From a virus, in IMG/VR virus record IMGVR_UViG_3300009008_000127, positions 1 to 35,654 of that record: a stretch of DNA of 35,654 nucleotides; one strand, 5' to 3'. The position numbers and the translations under genes were made by a program. A model generated the notes under the pieces. The model was given only the letters and a program-made list of their open reading frames with translations. It ran no database searches and was not told the DNA's origin. Each line of letters begins with the position of its first letter. Positions within the stretch are counted from its first letter, which is position 1. This document shows positions 7,034-14,145 of the stretch, one piece after another.

Positions 7034-7717
7034 TTATTTGCCAGAAAGTCTGTTAAAAATTCTTTCTGCCAATTTCTCAGCAACTTCGCTTTGCTTCTTA
7101 TCTGCTTGAAGTCTTGCAGCGACACGACGGGCAACTTCTTCAACAATATCATCTTCCTTGCCTTCTTGGTAGTGTCTCGAGCCGGGCGCATCATCGTCCG
7201 AATCCTCAGTGCCATCTTCATGCATCATATCAACATCGACCTCTTCTTCTTCCTCTTCGGGTTCCATAACGGCATCGATATCATCATCACCCCCTTCACC
7301 GCCAAGGTCGTCGACGGCGCCTACGTCCATCTCGCCATCCACATCGCCACCATCTTCCATATCAACGTCGACTCCGACCAGATCTGCCAGTTGGCGTACT
7401 AAATCCATAAATTGATCTTCCACGTCGCCGCCTGCGTCCATGGCATCCATATCGCCCATGTCATCGACAGGTGGCTCAACATCTACCGGGTCCTCAACGG
7501 GAACGTCTACATCAACGTCACCCATGGCTGCGTCCATGGCCGGCTCTTCATCTTCTAATTCGTCTTCAACGGCCATTTCAACGACCTCTTCGGCATCTTC
7601 GTCGATCGATGAGTCTTTAGTAAATTTGCCAAATCCATTCTCAGCTAGCGGTTCAATGCTAGCGAGCTTCATGAATCTACGAATTTCAGATTCATTTAAA
7701 AGTGTTTTCTGAGCCAT
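7034..7717 (-). CDS. Extremely acidic low-complexity protein, possibly scaffold or head-associated
   Basis: 227 residues. AAGGAG precedes the ATG. The N-terminus LNESEIRRFMKLA (about 6-18) is a short amphipathic helix. Residues 35-180 consist almost entirely of Asp, Glu, Val, Met, Gly and Pro, with repeated DVDV/DMDAMD/EEEEEE-type runs. The C-terminal 45 residues are a basic/acidic helix with EEVARRVAARLQADK and AEKLAERIFNRLSG. This bipolar layout (acidic body, helical ends) suits a prohead scaffold or internal core protein, or a DNA-mimic. That is inference; no family was recognised. The repetitive coding sequence explains the long false frames on the opposite strand. Confidence 0.8.
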   Translation of the reverse strand: MAQKTLLNESEIRRFMKLASIEPLAENGFGKFTKDSSIDEDAEEVVEMAVEDELEDEEPAMDAAMGDVDVDVPVEDPVDVEPPVDDMGDMDAMDAGGDVEDQFMDLVRQLADLVGVDVDMEDGGDVDGEMDVGAVDDLGGEGGDDDIDAVMEPEEEEEEVDVDMMHEDGTEDSDDDAPGSRHYQEGKEDDIVEEVARRVAARLQADKKQSEVAEKLAERIFNRLSGK

Positions 7718-7776
7718 TGTGACTTTCTCCTTAAAATAAACTCACCATTAAATAGTAACCAAAACTCATAAAAGCA

Positions 7777-8037
7777 CTAAAATTTAAACCACTGTATGCT
7801 TGGGTTAGAGTTCAGTTTTTTCAAGGCCTTGTCTTGTAGTTGTTTAACTCTCGCGAAAGAAATATCCAATCTGGCGGCAGTTTCTCTTAATGTTAATTTG
7901 CCATTTTTAAAGATAGCCACCAAAACACAGTTATTATCTTCCTGATACTCTATATTATGTTTACACTCTTTTACGGGGCATATTAGATCTTTTGAGATAC
8001 AATGTCGAGCACACTTTAATAGACCATCTCCCCTCAT
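7777..8037 (-). CDS. Sigma factor region 4-like DNA-binding protein with a Cys-rich N-terminus
   Basis: 86 residues. The C-terminal half, KLTLRETAARLDISFARVKQ (47-66) then ALKKL, reads as sigma70 region 4.2: a helix-turn-helix that recognises the -35 element. The N-terminal half has Cys at 9, 13, 20, 25 and 37 and His at 12 and 27 (CARHC, CPVKEC), suggesting a zinc site. Regions 1-3 of sigma are absent, so it cannot be a full sigma factor. Known: stand-alone region 4 proteins can redirect host RNA polymerase (T4 AsiA/MotA act on region 4). Inference: phage transcription regulator. It overlaps the upstream gene by ATGA. Confidence 0.7.
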   Translation of the reverse strand: MRGDGLLKCARHCISKDLICPVKECKHNIEYQEDNNCVLVAIFKNGKLTLRETAARLDISFARVKQLQDKALKKLNSNPSIQWFKF

Positions 8038-8372
8038 AGATCCGGCACCTCTTCCTCTAAAATATCGAATATTTCTTCGATCTCGCTTTGCGAAAGACCA
8101 AAATCTCGCATTTTTTGCTGGCCAGAATTTTTGAGCATTCTTGATTTTTCAATTCTTTGCTTATTCATGAGTTTTCTCTCTTTCGTATAGTCTTCTATAA
8201 AGGAACATATCCTTTCGTCCGATTCAATAAAGCCATCAATAACTGCTCTAAAGAAATCTGACTGAGTTAATGAGTTGTGCCTCAATCTTATAATAAACTT
8301 GGCGTGCTGGTGATCCGTCTCTTCGAATACAATCTTTTTTAGCTCTTTCCCGTACTGCAGACTTTGAGCCAT
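8034..8372 (-). CDS. Small protein of unknown function, possibly ribbon-helix-helix
   Basis: 112 residues from the ATG at 8372, which overlaps the upstream stop in a TGATG; an in-frame GTG lies just before it. The segment HAKFIIRLRHNSLTQSDFFRAVIDGFIE looks like a strand followed by two helices, as in ribbon-helix-helix repressors. A lysine-rich middle (KERKLMNKQRIEKSRML) and a C-terminal acidic helix (SQSEIEEIFDILEEEV) follow. It is coupled to the sigma-region-4-like gene downstream, which fits a regulatory pair, but the fold assignment is only by eye. Confidence 0.6.
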   Translation of the reverse strand: MAQSLQYGKELKKIVFEETDHQHAKFIIRLRHNSLTQSDFFRAVIDGFIESDERICSFIEDYTKERKLMNKQRIEKSRMLKNSGQQKMRDFGLSQSEIEEIFDILEEEVPDL

Positions 8373-9394
8373 CACCAGTTTCTCGCAAGAATGTGAGTTC
8401 TGCTCTCGCTGAGGCCAGAGCTTGTTTGTTTTACAAAGCGCGCCTTGTCTCTCAACTGATCTAGGCTTCTGGAGCCAGAGTAGGAGAGTCCAGATCTTAT
8501 GTTTCTCCCCAGATCGCTAAGAATGGGCCCGACAGGACCATGGTAAGGAACCTTTGTTGCAACGCCCTCGAAGGAAGAATATTTTCCTCTCCAATCCTTT
8601 TGAGCTTCTTTAGAGGCCATGCCCCTGTATGTTTTAAATTTAAATCCTTTGTTGTCCGTAAAAACATTGCCGGGAGTCTCGGCAGTTCCAGCCAAAAGAG
8701 ATCCACACATGACCGCATGGGCGCCGGCCGCAAGGGCCTTAACGATGTCACCGGCATTTTTGATACCGCCATCGGCAATAATTTTAACGTCCCTGTCTGT
8801 CTTGGAACAATCGATAATTGTTTGCAAACCAGGCAGGCCATGGCCAGTTTGGATTCTAGTAGAACAAATTGAGCCGCCGCCAATATTGCACCTTACTGAG
8901 TCTGCTCCCCAGTCTGACAAATCGTTAACACCCTCTAGGGTGGCAACATTTCCTGCCATGATATGCACGCTTTCCCCAAGGTGAGTTCGCAATTCAGCTA
9001 GCGCCTCTTTCATTAAAATGTGATGTCCGTGGGCCACGTCGACGCATATAAAACTTGCACCACTCTGCAAACTCATTTCGGCTCTTTTCAAGTAGTCTCC
9101 CGAAATGCCAACGGCTGCTCCTATTATTTTGGCGCCAGCAGTAGTGGCATCTTTAATCATGGAACACTGCTGTTCCCAGCTATTATATCGATGAATTATA
9201 GCCGTAGCGCCCGAGTAAGACATGGCTCGAGCCATCTCCCACTCTGAAACTGTGTCCATGGGCGAGGCAATTATTGGCAAAAGCAGCTCTAACCCTTTTC
9301 CTAGATCGGTACTTACATCGACGTCAGTGCGTGTCCTAATATCCGAGTACTGCGGTATCAGCAGCACATCGTCATATGTGAGTGTGTTCTTCAT
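8372..9394 (-). CDS. IMP dehydrogenase/GMP reductase family enzyme without CBS domains
   Basis: 340 residues, one TIM barrel. Seen: TYDDVLLIPQYSDI at 5-18, the active-site loop GGGSICSTRIQTG with its Cys, IADGGIKNAGDIVKALAAGA, the phosphate-binding SLLAGTAETPG and YRGMASKEA. The CBS pair inserted in most bacterial IMP dehydrogenases is absent. The SLLAGT and YRGM motifs are IMPDH-like, but the flap is short (GKYSSFEGVATKVPYHG), with no Arg-Tyr dyad and the EG directly after it, as in GMP reductases. So the direction of the reaction (IMP to XMP, or GMP to IMP) is open. Either would let the phage tune purine pools during replication. It overlaps the thioredoxin-like gene by 4 bases. Confidence 0.92.
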   Translation of the reverse strand: MKNTLTYDDVLLIPQYSDIRTRTDVDVSTDLGKGLELLLPIIASPMDTVSEWEMARAMSYSGATAIIHRYNSWEQQCSMIKDATTAGAKIIGAAVGISGDYLKRAEMSLQSGASFICVDVAHGHHILMKEALAELRTHLGESVHIMAGNVATLEGVNDLSDWGADSVRCNIGGGSICSTRIQTGHGLPGLQTIIDCSKTDRDVKIIADGGIKNAGDIVKALAAGAHAVMCGSLLAGTAETPGNVFTDNKGFKFKTYRGMASKEAQKDWRGKYSSFEGVATKVPYHGPVGPILSDLGRNIRSGLSYSGSRSLDQLRDKARFVKQTSSGLSESRTHILARNW

Positions 9395-9753
9395 TGATCC
9401 TTGTTGTCCCTTATAAACTTAATAATATCCTCCGATTTGTACCATGTTTGATTATTTGGATTTTCAGGTTCTTCCATGACCGTTATACTGTGTCTTTCTC
9501 CTGTCTTAATCATACAAATCGTTGGTGTGCCGTAGAAGCCTATCTTGTCTTCAACTCCTTGGCCGCGGGCCATATTAAAAACGTAAAAATTAATCTTACT
9601 AAATTTTCGAGAAATGTCAACATAATAGTCTCTTAGTCCAATGCACATCGGACAGGTATCTGCGTAAAATTTAATAACACCAACGGCATCTTCTTGATTA
9701 ACGTTGTCAATCATATCGTTTAGTTTTGCTCTATTGAGATTTTTGATTTTCAT
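9391..9753 (-). CDS. Thioredoxin-like protein (CPMC active site)
   Basis: 120 residues from the ATG at 9753, with AGGA seven bases upstream; the frame also has a TTG two codons earlier. Seen: VIKFYADTCPMC (26-37) with redox Cys34 and Cys37, and the cis-Pro loop GTPTIC (P77). The C-terminal helix is charged (SEDIIKFIRDN). The length and motif order are those of a single thioredoxin domain, with CPMC instead of the usual CGPC, which resembles glutaredoxin-like or NrdH-like variants. Inference: electron donor for the phage ribonucleotide reductase at 21967-23934. The gene overlaps the upstream zinc-finger gene by 23 bases. Confidence 0.85.
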   Translation of the reverse strand: MKIKNLNRAKLNDMIDNVNQEDAVGVIKFYADTCPMCIGLRDYYVDISRKFSKINFYVFNMARGQGVEDKIGFYGTPTICMIKTGERHSITVMEEPENPNNQTWYKSEDIIKFIRDNKDQ

Positions 9754-10003
9754 TTTCAATTCCTAAATGTTTTAAGGCTCCCTTCGTCTTGTCGATGCAT
9801 TCCGGGCAAAAGAGCCTAACTACTTCCTGCTTGACAACGACATTCCACGATTGAACCATGTCTTTGTTTTTCTTATCGAACTCTTTTTGACATGCCGTGC
9901 ACATGTCTGGCAATTTGTTGAACTGGAAAATTTTTTCGGAGATATCTTTCGATGCGTCTGGCCCATATCGCTTCTTCGCTTCTCTCCGCTGTTTCCTATT
10001 CAT
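9731..10003 (-). CDS. Small zinc-finger-like protein of unknown function
   Basis: 90 residues. The basic N-terminus (NRKQRREAKKRYG) is followed by CTAC at 35-38 and CPEC at about 66-69, giving a CxxC...CxxC zinc ribbon. A basic, possibly nucleic-acid-binding N-terminus plus a zinc ribbon suggests a DNA- or RNA-binding role. No closer family was recognised. It overlaps the upstream gene by 8 bases. Confidence 0.65.
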   Translation of the reverse strand: MNRKQRREAKKRYGPDASKDISEKIFQFNKLPDMCTACQKEFDKKNKDMVQSWNVVVKQEVVRLFCPECIDKTKGALKHLGIENENQKSQ

Positions 10004-10352
10004 CCTCGGTGCCCTTTCTAATTGATCGCTGCTGTTCCATGGATTTCCTGTAGGTTGGAGATCTCTCGGCCGTTACCGTAATAGATTTTTCTTCCTGCGG
10101 TGCTGAGGCCTCTGTATCAGTCGCGGCATCAACTTCAGAGGACGTAGCTTCGGAGGCCAACAGATCTTCTGTATACTGCTGCAGAGTATGGTAGGCTCCC
10201 TCAAACTGTACTAGGCTAAGGGCTAGCTTAGCTAATTCTTCTGCGTCTCCGAATTCAGATTGCTTAGAGCTGCAATCCTTCATTACGCCGTATGTCTCCA
10301 CGGCTTTCGATTTTAAAAGCAGCAAAGCTGCATTAATTTTATCAATTGACAT
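9996..10352 (-). CDS. Helical protein with a disordered tail, unknown function
   Basis: 118 residues. Residues 1-66 look like two or three helices (KINAALLLLKSKAVETYGVM; EELAKLALSLVQFEGAYHTL). Residues 70-118 are Ser/Thr/Glu/Ala rich and then basic (RKSMEQQRSIRKG), probably disordered. The start is ATG 10352, ten bases after the stop of the methylase gene, with GGAGA nearby. No family recognised. Confidence 0.6.
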   Translation of the reverse strand: MSIDKINAALLLLKSKAVETYGVMKDCSSKQSEFGDAEELAKLALSLVQFEGAYHTLQQYTEDLLASEATSSEVDAATDTEASAPQEEKSITVTAERSPTYRKSMEQQRSIRKGTEDE

Positions 10353-10362
10353 TCTGTTCTCC

Positions 10363-10836
10363 TTATCTGTTCATAGCGCCAAATACTTGTTGGTGGGCTG
10401 CACCATCAAAATGAATAACTGCTGACGGGAACGGCGCCGAATTCTCACTGTCTCCAAACTTGAGTCTACCTTTAATAAAATAGATCTCATCAGCCTTCAT
10501 GACGTATTCGTGCCAATATTTTGTGTCTGTGCGCGCTGGGATCAGCATCACGACGCGAGTATTTTCCTTTCGCGATTCTCGATATGCCTTTTCGATCCAC
10601 TTGTCTATTCCTCTCCCATATGGGGGGTTAACAAAGAGCACATGCCCTTCCCAATCTTTTGTCAAACCATCATCGTCTTCTGTGAAAAATTTACCACATT
10701 TAGCGTTGGTCGGGCTTGCGCAAGGGTCAAGTGTGAATGGGCCAAAACGCCAATTAAGTTTATCATAAAAATCTTGGGGGGTGGCCCACTCTCCCGTCTT
10801 TGACGAAAACATTACAACCTGTGTGCTCTTATTCAT
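10363..10836 (-). CDS. Phage DNA N6-adenine methyltransferase (Dam family of phages)
   Basis: 157 residues. Seen: EWATPQDFYDKLN (16-28), TLDPCASP (35-42), NPPYG (70-74), and VMLIPARTDTKYWHEYV downstream. These are the hallmarks of the short phage-type DNA N6-adenine methylases. The NPPY motif is intact, so it should be active. Target site not deducible from the sequence. It overlaps the adjacent methyltransferase by 8 bases and forms the downstream end of the cluster of three methyltransferases. Inference: protection of phage DNA from host or self-encoded restriction. Confidence 0.92.
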   Translation of the reverse strand: MNKSTQVVMFSSKTGEWATPQDFYDKLNWRFGPFTLDPCASPTNAKCGKFFTEDDDGLTKDWEGHVLFVNPPYGRGIDKWIEKAYRESRKENTRVVMLIPARTDTKYWHEYVMKADEIYFIKGRLKFGDSENSAPFPSAVIHFDGAAHQQVFGAMNR

Positions 10837-11611
10837 TTGTTACTCCTTGTTCTCGAATTCTTCTGAGGCACATATCATAATATTCTCGTTCTTTTTCGAT
10901 CAAAATATAATTCATATCTTTGTTCAATGCGCCGACAGCAGTTGTGCCAGAGCCACCAAAGAAGTCAAGAACTGTGCCGCCTTTCACGCCGGCAACATCA
11001 ATGCATCGCTCTATTACTGCAACTGGCTTCTTGGAAGGGTGTTTAAAATTTTTCTCAGCCTTTGTTGGAATATCCCAAATGTTACGCAACTGCTTGCCTT
11101 CTTTCTTAATAGAATCCCCAGCATAGGCTTTTGATTTTACATCTTTATAGTTAAATCTATATTTTTTATCTTTTGCGACCCACAATAAACTTTCATATGA
11201 TGCCTGTAACCTGCGGCATGCAATATTGGGCACCGCATTTCTTTTGTACCAAGCAACGTCATTGATGATCATGCGATTTTGTTTTTGCAATACGTAATTG
11301 ACAAGCCCGATATTATGGTATGAACCAAATATAAAAAGACTGCCATCATCTTTTAACTTCGAGAAGGCTTTTTGCAGCCATAAATCTGTCCAAGTTATGT
11401 ATTGTTCTATACTATCAAACTTATCCCACTCTTCATTGAAACCTACGATACCTTTTTTCTGACCAAGTGATTTTTCATACTTTAAGACGTCTGTACTTGT
11501 TGACGATATGTTATATGGCGGGTCAAATATGCCCAAGTCAATTGATTTGTCCCCTACAACGTCGTCGATAATATCAAACAAATCAGCATTATACACTTTA
11601 TTTAATTCCAT
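10829..11611 (-). CDS. DNA methyltransferase, N4/N6 (beta class)
   Basis: 260 residues. The catalytic DPPY (30-33) comes first and the SAM-binding motif DFFGGSGTT (216-224) near the C-terminus. This order (motif IV, target recognition, motif I) defines beta-class amino-methyltransferases such as CcrM-type enzymes. HPSKKPVAVIERCID just before motif I is also typical. The motifs are complete, so activity is expected. Whether the product is N6-methyladenine or N4-methylcytosine cannot be settled by the DPPY motif alone, although DPPY favours adenine. It overlaps the D12-type methylase by 14 bases. Confidence 0.93.
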   Translation of the reverse strand: MELNKVYNADLFDIIDDVVGDKSIDLGIFDPPYNISSTSTDVLKYEKSLGQKKGIVGFNEEWDKFDSIEQYITWTDLWLQKAFSKLKDDGSLFIFGSYHNIGLVNYVLQKQNRMIINDVAWYKRNAVPNIACRRLQASYESLLWVAKDKKYRFNYKDVKSKAYAGDSIKKEGKQLRNIWDIPTKAEKNFKHPSKKPVAVIERCIDVAGVKGGTVLDFFGGSGTTAVGALNKDMNYILIEKEREYYDMCLRRIREQGVTNE

Positions 11612-12584
11612 GAAACAAATACTCCTTTACTTTGTTGTTCCTGCTTTGTTTTCTACTGTTGGTTTTGAATCTCCTGTAATCGAGTTCGTGTACCACAGTA
11701 TTTTTAAATTTTAACCCGATCATTTCTTCCAATTCGGAGGGTTGTACTATTCCCTCATTGGAATATGAAACAAACAGTTCGTTTGTTTTTTCGCTACACA
11801 AATTAATAATCCTTTTCATTTCCGCGTGGCAATTTCTTTTAGATGATAGTTTTGATTTCTTATCACTCGTTTCAATGCTTTTTCTAACCACACCCTTAAC
11901 TGCAGGATTATTATACTTAGAGATTGTTTCCAATACGTGAAACACTGATGAGTATTGTCTAGAGTTGTAGGGAGGATCGAGATAGACTAAATCGTAATTA
12001 TCTACGTTGTTCTGTAAGAATTGAGCGGCGTCATCATTGCATACAACATGCTCAGTTGAGCCCCGCGTGTCGACCAGTTCAAAATCTTTCACTCGCCAAG
12101 GTTTTTCACATTGCTTTCTCCAGCCGGCCTTATAATAGCTCTCGTAGGAGCCCATGATATTTGATCTAAAATCTGCCGCTTCTATGGTTTGTGCCAAGTA
12201 GTAAGAAAATTCTTGTGGTGTGAGTTGTTTCGACACCTCATCTATCCAAAGACGGGCACCATCGATGTGCTCTGCAATATCCGTTTTAAAAATGTTAACT
12301 CCAGAACTTTCTGAGTAATTCTGAGTTATAAAGCCGCGTGCCTTATTGTGTTCTATAGCATGTGGCCTACGTGGCGCCTGATCAAGTAAAACTGATCTTG
12401 TGCGGTGAGCAGAAAAACTCAAAAAATCATTTGACACGGTATTGATTCCATAACTTTTAAATAACAAAGAAACTGCACCAGTACCACAAAACAAGTCAAG
12501 CGCTTTGGTGTTGCGTCTAGATTCAAGACGCATGTTGTGACTTAAAAAATCACTTAGTCTATTTTTATTACCTAAATACTTCAT
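11598..12584 (-). CDS. DNA adenine methyltransferase, D12-like (alpha-type motif order)
   Basis: 328 residues. Seen: KYLGNKNRL (2-10), SAM-binding DLFCGTGAV (30-38), and catalytic DPPYNSRQY (203-211) followed by VLETI. The order and the DPPYN-RQY form resemble type II restriction-modification methylases of the D12 group. The central region (100-170) would be the target-recognition part. It overlaps by 4 bases the upstream gene for a protein with a D...ExK motif, the usual arrangement of a methylase with its cognate endonuclease. Specificity unknown. Confidence 0.9.
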   Translation of the reverse strand: MKYLGNKNRLSDFLSHNMRLESRRNTKALDLFCGTGAVSLLFKSYGINTVSNDFLSFSAHRTRSVLLDQAPRRPHAIEHNKARGFITQNYSESSGVNIFKTDIAEHIDGARLWIDEVSKQLTPQEFSYYLAQTIEAADFRSNIMGSYESYYKAGWRKQCEKPWRVKDFELVDTRGSTEHVVCNDDAAQFLQNNVDNYDLVYLDPPYNSRQYSSVFHVLETISKYNNPAVKGVVRKSIETSDKKSKLSSKRNCHAEMKRIINLCSEKTNELFVSYSNEGIVQPSELEEMIGLKFKNTVVHELDYRRFKTNSRKQSRNNKVKEYLFHGIK

Positions 12585-12985
12585 TTTTCTTGTTTTGAGA
12601 GCGGAAGCAATCTTTCAAAAAGATTGTCAATATCATTAATTATAGCCCATCTGCTAGTCCCTGTCAAATAAACACATGCAGAAATATTGTTGTTTTTCCA
12701 GAAAGAAACTTGCTTTTCCTCCACTTCTTGAGAAGAATAAATATAATGCATAATCCCAGCATTTTTATCGGGGTTCAAGTAGTCGGCTTTTGCAGATGCA
12801 AAGGTTGGCTTTGCTTCAATCCCGGAAACAATGCCGCCATGGATGTCAGCTATATTTCTATTTTTGCTACCTGCCCAAGAGCCTGCTGGGAACTCGAAGC
12901 TAAGCGCAGGGGCCCTCATGATGTGAGGTTTCATATCTTCCATGAAGTTTAAAATTACGTCTGTCTCGGATATAGTATTTTTCAT
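12581..12985 (-). CDS. Candidate restriction endonuclease subunit, PD-(D/E)XK-like
   Basis: 134 residues. NIADIHGGIVSGIEAKPTF contains Asp47 and the E57-A-K59 triplet, the D...ExK arrangement of PD-(D/E)XK nucleases, and the upstream acidic helix (FMEDMK) could supply the first Glu. The following helix region (ADYLNPDKNAGIMHYIY) and strand SACVYLTGT fit the core fold. It overlaps both neighbours by 4 bases (ATGA-type junctions) and lies between a PD...DxK-type gene and a methylase, so a restriction role is the simplest idea. Not shown: dimer form, target, activity. The short length leaves room for little besides the core. Confidence 0.55.
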   Translation of the reverse strand: MKNTISETDVILNFMEDMKPHIMRAPALSFEFPAGSWAGSKNRNIADIHGGIVSGIEAKPTFASAKADYLNPDKNAGIMHYIYSSQEVEEKQVSFWKNNNISACVYLTGTSRWAIINDIDNLFERLLPLSKQEK

Positions 12986-13830
12986 AATAACACCGGTCCC
13001 TGCTTCATAGTTCTTACAACTCTTTTCGACTTAGAATTCTTAAATTTCTGCTTATGGGTGTTGTTCAGCTTTATGTTGAGTGATGGCATGCCCAGCGCTG
13101 CTCTGGTTTCCGAAATTACCATAAGTGTTGATTGAACAGGGTGAGCGTCCGTGCCGTCTGGTTTAAACAATTTGCCCCTAAAGGTGTCATCAGAATAAGT
13201 TCTGATATTTTTGCTCATGGCGTTATGCAGTCTTGTTAGTTCGGCCTGTGTTGTTTTTTGTTTCACTACTCGTTTCCCGTTAATATCACTTTGAATTATC
13301 GCAATAATTTCACTGAACACTCTTTGGCAAACTGATTCTTCATTGCTTAGCAATAAGAACGCATCCGGCCTATCCTTGGCAAAATTCTTATAAAACCAGC
13401 TTTGCGACCACCCTCTCATTTTGTTTTGACTAGCATCTAGTCCCTCTTTGGGGCCGATGTAAATAATCGGACACTCAATGCTATCATCTAGTAAAAGTGG
13501 CCACAATTTATCTAAGCGCTGCAGTACTGCATTGCCCACCGGTGCTGTTTTCGAGTCTTCAATGCACACTATTGGGGTTGTTTTTTTAAACAACACATAA
13601 TCAGGCGTTCCAGCGGTATTAGAAAGAAAGCGACTGGTTAATTCATCATACTTTTTTTTATTGGACACACGATGTACAAAATTAATACGAACATCATCAC
13701 CACCTAATTGTAGGCTAACTGAACGTGTGTAGTCCAAATTTCTATCGTGTTCGTGATTCTTATTTTTAAGAATCCATGCGTACAAATCAGCGCTGTCACA
13801 GCAGAGAGTGTAGTCAATTGATCTAGGCAT
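12982..13830 (-). CDS. Candidate PD-(D/E)XK endonuclease
   Basis: 282 residues from the ATG at 13830, which overlaps the upstream stop by 8 bases. An ATG at 13875 is possible but overlaps the upstream gene by 53 bases and lacks a start signal. Seen: NTAGTPDYVLF with P76-D77 and VCIEDSKTA with D92-S-K94 (preceded by E91), the PD...DxK signature, followed by a helix with QRLDKLWPLLLDD and the strand PIIYIG. This is the core of a restriction-like nuclease. The C-terminal half (SKNIRTYSDDTF onwards, ending in a very basic tail) may bind DNA. Inference: restriction endonuclease of the cluster. A Holliday junction or homing-type nuclease cannot be excluded. Confidence 0.65.
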   Translation of the reverse strand: MPRSIDYTLCCDSADLYAWILKNKNHEHDRNLDYTRSVSLQLGGDDVRINFVHRVSNKKKYDELTSRFLSNTAGTPDYVLFKKTTPIVCIEDSKTAPVGNAVLQRLDKLWPLLLDDSIECPIIYIGPKEGLDASQNKMRGWSQSWFYKNFAKDRPDAFLLLSNEESVCQRVFSEIIAIIQSDINGKRVVKQKTTQAELTRLHNAMSKNIRTYSDDTFRGKLFKPDGTDAHPVQSTLMVISETRAALGMPSLNIKLNNTHKQKFKNSKSKRVVRTMKQGPVLL

Positions 13831-14077
13831 CTTCTGCTTCTCCCGAAATAGCGTTGAAGTTATCGACAACCTCATCGATGTCGAACTTGTGCTTATAAAG
13901 ACGATATGCCTTTACTGCGGCACGGATCTCGTCCGTGTTGAGCCAATTATTTTCGCGAAACTCAGTTCGCAATTCTCGCTTTTGTTCTTGGTACGGTTCA
14001 ATGCAATCTTCGATTGCCTTTAAGGAGCGAATATACTCCTTTACATATTGTTTCTTTGTTTGGTTTGTTGTGGCCAT
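13823..14077 (-). CDS. Small coiled-coil protein, possibly GapR-like (DUF2312)
   Basis: 84 residues, nearly all helical: KEYIRSLKAIEDCIEPYQEQ (13-32), then a second helix and NTDEIRAAVKAYRLYKHKFD. The size and pattern (helix, EKxxL helix, short ordered C-terminal helix) recall GapR/DUF2312 nucleoid proteins, but the diagnostic GFDxKxLRxxIRxR segment is only loosely matched. The first gene of the methylase/nuclease unit, with GGAGGG before the ATG and a promoter at 14114-14142. It might be a controller of the restriction-modification genes, which is speculation. Confidence 0.55.
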   Translation of the reverse strand: MATTNQTKKQYVKEYIRSLKAIEDCIEPYQEQKRELRTEFRENNWLNTDEIRAAVKAYRLYKHKFDIDEVVDNFNAISGEAEDA

Positions 14078-14113
14078 TTTCCCTCCGGTGTTGTGGCTTT
14101 TGTTTACTCTAAT

Positions 14114-14142
14114 AATATATCAGATTGTAGGCGCTGTGTCAA
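14114..14142 (-). promoter_or_regulatory. Sigma70-type promoter before the restriction-modification-like unit
   Basis: Minus strand: TTGACA (14137-14142), 17 bases, TATATT (14114-14119). The spacer shares a GCCT..AAT.TGA pattern with the promoter at 15045-15073, and both are followed by ATT. The ATG at 14077 follows after about 35 bases. Confidence 0.8.
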
Positions 14143-14145
14143 CTA

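Noticed and set aside
7100-7400. Possible CRISPR-like or tandem repeat in the acidic gene
   Set aside because: The repetition is irregular and in the codons of an acidic protein; no direct repeats of fixed length with spacers were found.
7209-7712. Long plus-strand frames rich in Ser/Thr/Ile opposite the acidic protein
   Set aside because: They are mirror images of the Asp/Glu/Val-rich codons; no ribosome binding sites or recognisable proteins.
9596-9622. TTGACA followed by AAGATT inside the thioredoxin-like gene
   Set aside because: The -10 matches poorly (four of six only with a 16-base spacer) and the site lies in coding sequence.
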